Assembly (NCBI GenBank): GCA_910583725.1 | Contig: CAJTXZ010000011.1 | Location: 1-64,000 of the forward strand | DNA length: 64,000 nt | Source: an uncultured Vampirovibrio sp. | GTDB taxonomy: Bacteria > Cyanobacteriota > Vampirovibrionia > Gastranaerophilales > Gastranaerophilaceae | Direction: 5' to 3' | In this document: one piece after another, positions 60,475 through 64,000 of the stretch | How positions within the stretch are numbered: the first letter of the stretch is position 1 | Layout of the letters: every line of letters begins with the position of its first letter | The notes under the pieces: generated by a model | Told to the model about the DNA's origin: nothing | Seen by the model: the letters and a program-made list of their open reading frames with translations, nothing else | Database searches by the model: none | Program-made: the position numbers and the translations under genes

Positions 60475-62463
60475 ATGAGCACCATATTGAGGAATTTTTA
60501 TCACAATTTACGTGAACCCATAATTATTTGCGACTTTTCCTCTGATGATGAAACAATTTCTCAAAAAACTGATTTTGAGCATACTTTAAGCCGGGCCGAT
60601 ACGAAAAATGCCTGCAGCCTTCAAAATGTGGCCTGCAATGAAAACGCTGCTATCTCATCTGCTGTTCCGATTAAGATAAAAAATGTCAGAAATAATAAAC
60701 TTTCAAATATAAACGGCATATATTTTAATAAGGCATTTAGGAACATCTTTTCTGATATTTTTATTGAAAATGAAGAGTCTGATGATACCCTGAAATCCTT
60801 AAAAAAGCTTGATTATAAGTTTTATTTTGACCTGTGTCTTATCGAAAGTGAAAAATTAAAGACATATTCACCCCTGATAGATGCTATAGAATCACACGGA
60901 AACCTTTGCCTATACGGGCTTTACCAAAAGAGCGAGCGGGAATTTTTATATTTTTTGATACAGGCATTTTCACTAAAAAAATACCGAATTCTTTATTTTT
61001 ATGACATCACAAAAGAAACTATGCTTGAGAGGCTCACCTCTGAAAATGAAAGGCTAAAAATTCAAAATCAGGAATTTTTAAACACTAATTCAAAGGCGCA
61101 GAACCAGGCTGTAAAAATGGCCCTTTTGAACCGCATTTCAACCAGTATTTCAAAAACCATTGACCTTAATAATATGATAAATACTGCGCTTAATGAACTC
61201 GGTATTATTTTTGGCGCAAGGAAAGTTTATTTTGCAAAAAGGCTGCAAAGCCCGGATGGCGAGGCATTTGAGGTTGAATATATTCATTCAAACCAAAAAA
61301 ATGACGAAGAAAAATTTAAAGGTCAAATATTAAGATATGACACCATAACGACCGATGAAATTTTAGATAACAAAATTTCAATCTCTGTGTGCCTGAAAGA
61401 ATTCGAAAACGCTAAAGAACCAATGAAGGTGCCAAATACAAGGATAATTATTCCTATAATAAACAAGGAGAATTTAATTGCAATAGTAGTAATCCTTACA
61501 CCCAAAAAACACATTGAAGATATTGAAAAAGAGCTTATACTGGGTGTTTCAATGCAAATCTCAAGTGCTATAACGCAAGCTATGTTGTTTAAAGCTGTTT
61601 CCGATAAAAAAGAAGAGCTTGAAAATGCGCTTACAGAGCTAAAAGAGACCCAATTGCAGCTTATAAATTCTGAAAAAATGGCCTCTTTGGGTCAATTAAT
61701 CGCATCTGTTGCGCATGAGATAAACACGCCCCTTGCAAGTATTTGCGCCAACAATGAGATTACAAAAAGGTTCTTTGAAAAGAATACAGCCTTTGATAAT
61801 GATACAATTGAAATTCTGAAAGACACTAATTCTATTGACACTGAAGCCATTAAGAGGATTACAAACCTTGTGCAGTCTCTAAAAAGATTTGTTCGTCTTG
61901 ATGAAATGACAAGCCAGAGTGCTAATATCAATGAAGAACTGGATTTAACCTTGAATTTATTGAGGCACAAGCTTAAAAAAGATATTAAGCTTGTAAAAAA
62001 TTATGGCGATATTCCGCTTGTTGAGTGCTATCCTAATATGCTAAACCAGGTATTTTTGAATATTTTGATGAACGCTATCCAAAGTATAGAAAAACAAGCA
62101 GGGATTGAAAATGCAGGCCTCAGTGGTACAAAAACCGCTTGCAGTGTGCTTGGCGGTGCTGATAAAGGGGCCCTGGGGGCTTATCTTGGTGAAATCATTA
62201 TATCAACAGAAATTATAGATAATATGCTTGTTGTAAAAATTGAGGATAATGGTGCCGGCATAAAAGATGAAGATAAAAAGAAGATTTTTCAGGCAGGTTT
62301 TACCACAAAAAAGGTTGGAGAAGGCACAGGCCTTGGCCTTGCAATATGTAAAAAAATAATAGAAAAGCACAATGGCGAAATAACTTTTGATTCAAAAAGC
62401 TATAAAACAAAAGAAGGTAAAATCGCAAAAAGCACACTGTTTGAAATAAAATTACCTGTATAA
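60475..62463 (+). CDS. Sensor histidine kinase (GAF-containing, soluble)
   Basis: 662 residues, no membrane segments. A divergent N-terminal part (1-180) leads to a coiled coil (about 184-215), a GAF-like domain (about 220-370), a second coiled coil, the dimerisation/phosphoacceptor domain (SVAHEINTPLASI, His414) and a C-terminal HATPase (about 510-660; N box NQVFLNILMNAIQSIEKQ, IEDNGAGI, EGTGLGLAICKKI). No response regulator is adjacent. GAGGAATT precedes the ATG. An orphan kinase sensing a cytoplasmic signal. Confidence 0.9.
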   Translation: MSTILRNFYHNLREPIIICDFSSDDETISQKTDFEHTLSRADTKNACSLQNVACNENAAISSAVPIKIKNVRNNKLSNINGIYFNKAFRNIFSDIFIENEESDDTLKSLKKLDYKFYFDLCLIESEKLKTYSPLIDAIESHGNLCLYGLYQKSEREFLYFLIQAFSLKKYRILYFYDITKETMLERLTSENERLKIQNQEFLNTNSKAQNQAVKMALLNRISTSISKTIDLNNMINTALNELGIIFGARKVYFAKRLQSPDGEAFEVEYIHSNQKNDEEKFKGQILRYDTITTDEILDNKISISVCLKEFENAKEPMKVPNTRIIIPIINKENLIAIVVILTPKKHIEDIEKELILGVSMQISSAITQAMLFKAVSDKKEELENALTELKETQLQLINSEKMASLGQLIASVAHEINTPLASICANNEITKRFFEKNTAFDNDTIEILKDTNSIDTEAIKRITNLVQSLKRFVRLDEMTSQSANINEELDLTLNLLRHKLKKDIKLVKNYGDIPLVECYPNMLNQVFLNILMNAIQSIEKQAGIENAGLSGTKTACSVLGGADKGALGAYLGEIIISTEIIDNMLVVKIEDNGAGIKDEDKKKIFQAGFTTKKVGEGTGLGLAICKKIIEKHNGEITFDSKSYKTKEGKIAKSTLFEIKLPV

Positions 62464-62558
62464 TGCATAAACCCTTTGTCACACCCGTCTTTTTGTGTGT
62501 CTGATACACATCTTGAATATTTACCGGCGCAAATTCCATCCGCCAATTGTCTTAAACC

Positions 62559-63365
62559 CTATTCTACACTTATAATTTTGCTCTTTATAGAAAATTTATC
62601 GTTATTTTTTTTGATGTTTATTACTTTGTATTCACCGGAAGCGCTTAGTGACGGCACATTTATGTGTTTTATGCCGTTTTCATCCTCAATTTCAAATTCT
62701 TCATTTTCATGACCTGAAATAATTGCCCTCACATTATCAAAACCTGATAATAATTTAATGTAGCTTTCTCTGTTGTAGGTGGTTTTTGTCTGCTCCTTCA
62801 TCTTGACGATTGGGAAATGCTGCACTATTATTACATCTTTATCCTTATATTTAATCAAATACTTTTCAAGGGCTATTAATTCCTTGTCCTTGAAATATCC
62901 TCTGGGCAAAGAGGCCATCTCGTTTGTGCCGTCCATAAAAATAAATGTAAAACCATCTATATTTTTTGCATATGGCAGTTTTGAAATTTTATTCTTTGAA
63001 AATTTGTTTAAAAGCCTGTAATATTCATCCTTGTCAAGGCGTTTTGCCCTTTGAATATCTTTATTACCAAGGCCTGCATAAACAGGCTTTCTTATTTTGT
63101 TGATAATTTTTGCAAACATAACAAGGTCATATTTATCAGCCTTCGCAACGTTATTGCCAAGAAATACAACAAATTTGCTTCCAGAATGATTAATGTCATC
63201 CTTTGCCCTTAAAAGGTTTTGTATAGATGGAGTCAGGGCATTTTCCATCTTGTCTGATTTTAAGCACACATCAGATATTGCAGTAAAAGTAACATCGCTG
63301 CAATATCCCTCTGTCTGTAAAAATAATATAAATGTTAGTATTAATAATGCTTTCAAAAATTTCAT
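62559..63365 (-). CDS. Exported calcineurin-like phosphoesterase, degenerate active site
   Basis: 268 residues with a signal peptide (ALLILTFILFLQTEGYCS). The fold outline of metallophosphatases is recognisable, but several metal ligands are changed: ISDVCL (normally D-x-H), FLGNNV (normally G-D), GLGNKD (normally GNH-D/E) and ISGHENEE (normally GHxH). VQHFP keeps its His. It is probably inactive, or binds ligands without hydrolysis. It converges on the histidine kinase. Confidence 0.7.
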   Translation of the reverse strand: MKFLKALLILTFILFLQTEGYCSDVTFTAISDVCLKSDKMENALTPSIQNLLRAKDDINHSGSKFVVFLGNNVAKADKYDLVMFAKIINKIRKPVYAGLGNKDIQRAKRLDKDEYYRLLNKFSKNKISKLPYAKNIDGFTFIFMDGTNEMASLPRGYFKDKELIALEKYLIKYKDKDVIIVQHFPIVKMKEQTKTTYNRESYIKLLSGFDNVRAIISGHENEEFEIEDENGIKHINVPSLSASGEYKVINIKKNNDKFSIKSKIISVE

Positions 63366-63480
63366 AGAGCCTATTATACATCAATATAAAAAGAATGGAA
63401 ACATAATTGAAATTTTTACGTCAACAAATTTAAGAAGAGATGGAATTTTAACTTTAATAAGAAGGGGATTTTGGGAAGTG

Positions 63481-64000
63481 ATGAAGGATTCATTAAACAG
63501 AAAAGAATTTTATGATGAATATGAATTATTAGAGCAAAATTTTGAGGATGAAGAAGCGAATGAGGATATAAAAACCTTTAATACAATTGCAAATAAGGAT
63601 GAAATTTTGCAGATGTATTTAAAGGACATAGGCAAGATTAAGCTTTTAAACAGGTCAAATGAAACGTTAATTGGAAAAACCATAAAAGAAGGCACAAAAA
63701 AAGAAGCAAAGATAGCAAGAAAAAAGCTTATTCAGGCAAATTTAAGGCTTGTTGTCAGTATTGCAAAAAAATACACAGGCCAGGGAATTTTGTTTATGGA
63801 TTTAGTGCAGGAAGGCTCTCTTGGGCTTATAAAGGCAGCTGAAAGGTTTGACTACACAAAGGGATTTAAATTTTCAACCTATGCCACCTGGTGGATAAAA
63901 CAAACAATAATAAGGGCTATAGCCAATAATTCAAGAACAATAAGAATTCCTGTACATATGAGTGATAAGATAAGAACTTTGAAGAAGGCTCTTGTAAAAC
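63481..64000 (+). CDS. RNA polymerase sigma-70 family factor (partial)
   Basis: The window cuts the gene after about 173 residues. An acidic N-terminus (EDEEANEDIKTF) is followed by region 1.2 (DEILQMYLKDIGKIKLLN) and region 2: LIQANLRLVVSIAKKY, GILFMDLVQEGSLGLIKAAE, and the -10 recognition helix FKFSTYATWWIKQTIIRAIA. RIPVHMSDKIRTLKK begins region 3. It lacks the long RpoD region 1.1, so it is a short SigA or a group 2 factor. ATG 63481 is used; GTG at 63478 is the alternative. Confidence 0.88.
   Translation, partial: MKDSLNRKEFYDEYELLEQNFEDEEANEDIKTFNTIANKDEILQMYLKDIGKIKLLNRSNETLIGKTIKEGTKKEAKIARKKLIQANLRLVVSIAKKYTGQGILFMDLVQEGSLGLIKAAERFDYTKGFKFSTYATWWIKQTIIRAIANNSRTIRIPVHMSDKIRTLKKALVK

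Noticed and set aside
1..64000. CRISPR arrays, tRNA or rRNA genes, insertion sequences
   Set aside because: No regularly spaced direct repeats, no tRNA-like T-arm/anticodon pattern and no transposase-like protein were found by eye; a tRNAscan/Infernal run would be needed to exclude weak cases.

Overview
The window is AT-rich bacterial DNA with dense, mostly intact genes. Gene content suggests a gut-type member of the non-photosynthetic cyanobacterial sister lineage (Vampirovibrionia / 'Melainabacteria', probably Gastranaerophilales). The pointers are the overall gene style, a Tad-type pilus set, GT9 (LPS-type) glycosyltransferase, many TPR proteins, and small orphan proteins with Asn/Gln-rich N-termini. 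This placement is inference from protein resemblance, not from a marker tree. No rRNA, tRNA, CRISPR array, insertion sequence or integrase was found.

Layout. 0.1-8.4 kb: class II ribonucleotide reductase (nrdJ), a pilin-like protein, NrnA, a YihY membrane protein, a YhaM-like exonuclease, PncC and orphans. 8.6-15.4 kb: a co-oriented Tad/Flp pilus cluster (cpaB-cpaC-cpaE-cpaF-tadB-tadC), running directly into ribD-aroQ-thiL-ispD with tiny gaps or overlaps. 18.6-25 kb: an ADP-ribosyltransferase-like orphan, a TPR protein coupled to a GAF/HD-GYP protein, a lone XRE regulator and a HigBA-type toxin-antitoxin pair with a perfect palindromic operator candidate. 25.2-36 kb: pgk, two related membrane proteins, a kinase-like orphan, a GT9 glycosyltransferase, a GGDEF/degenerate HD-GYP protein, and a soluble protein that looks like the cytoplasmic domain of the type III export gate FlhA. 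36-50 kb: thioredoxin reductase, a zinc-type dehydrogenase, a regulator with four GntR-type winged helices, a small metallopeptidase, a NUDIX hydrolase, nitroreductase, a vWA protein, a DtxR/MntR-type regulator, LemA and TPM proteins. 50-64 kb: a duplicated U32-like protein, an isochorismatase-fold hydrolase, a DnaJ variant with half a zinc finger, queE, a TPR protein coupled to tmk, a histidine kinase, a degenerate phosphoesterase and the start of a sigma-70 family factor.

The most striking unexplained signal is a 173-181 nt element present three times in intergenic DNA (35951-36126, 46748-46920 reversed, 59196-59376). It has a closing helix, a conserved unpaired collar and a long central hairpin. 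The helices are kept while their sequences change, including G-T wobbles, so the fold itself seems to be selected. It may be a structured RNA family or a hairpin-ended mobile DNA element; no transposase or reverse transcriptase lies beside any copy.

Other themes: several genes have a -10 hexamer 6-8 nt before the ATG, suggesting leaderless mRNAs. Some orphan proteins share a short (S/T)-F-x-(G/A) motif after a low-complexity N-terminus, and two of these have effector-like cores (ADP-ribosyltransferase-like, kinase-like). Cyclic-di-GMP proteins (one HD-GYP, one GGDEF with an inhibitory site) lie in the same window as the Tad pilus genes.
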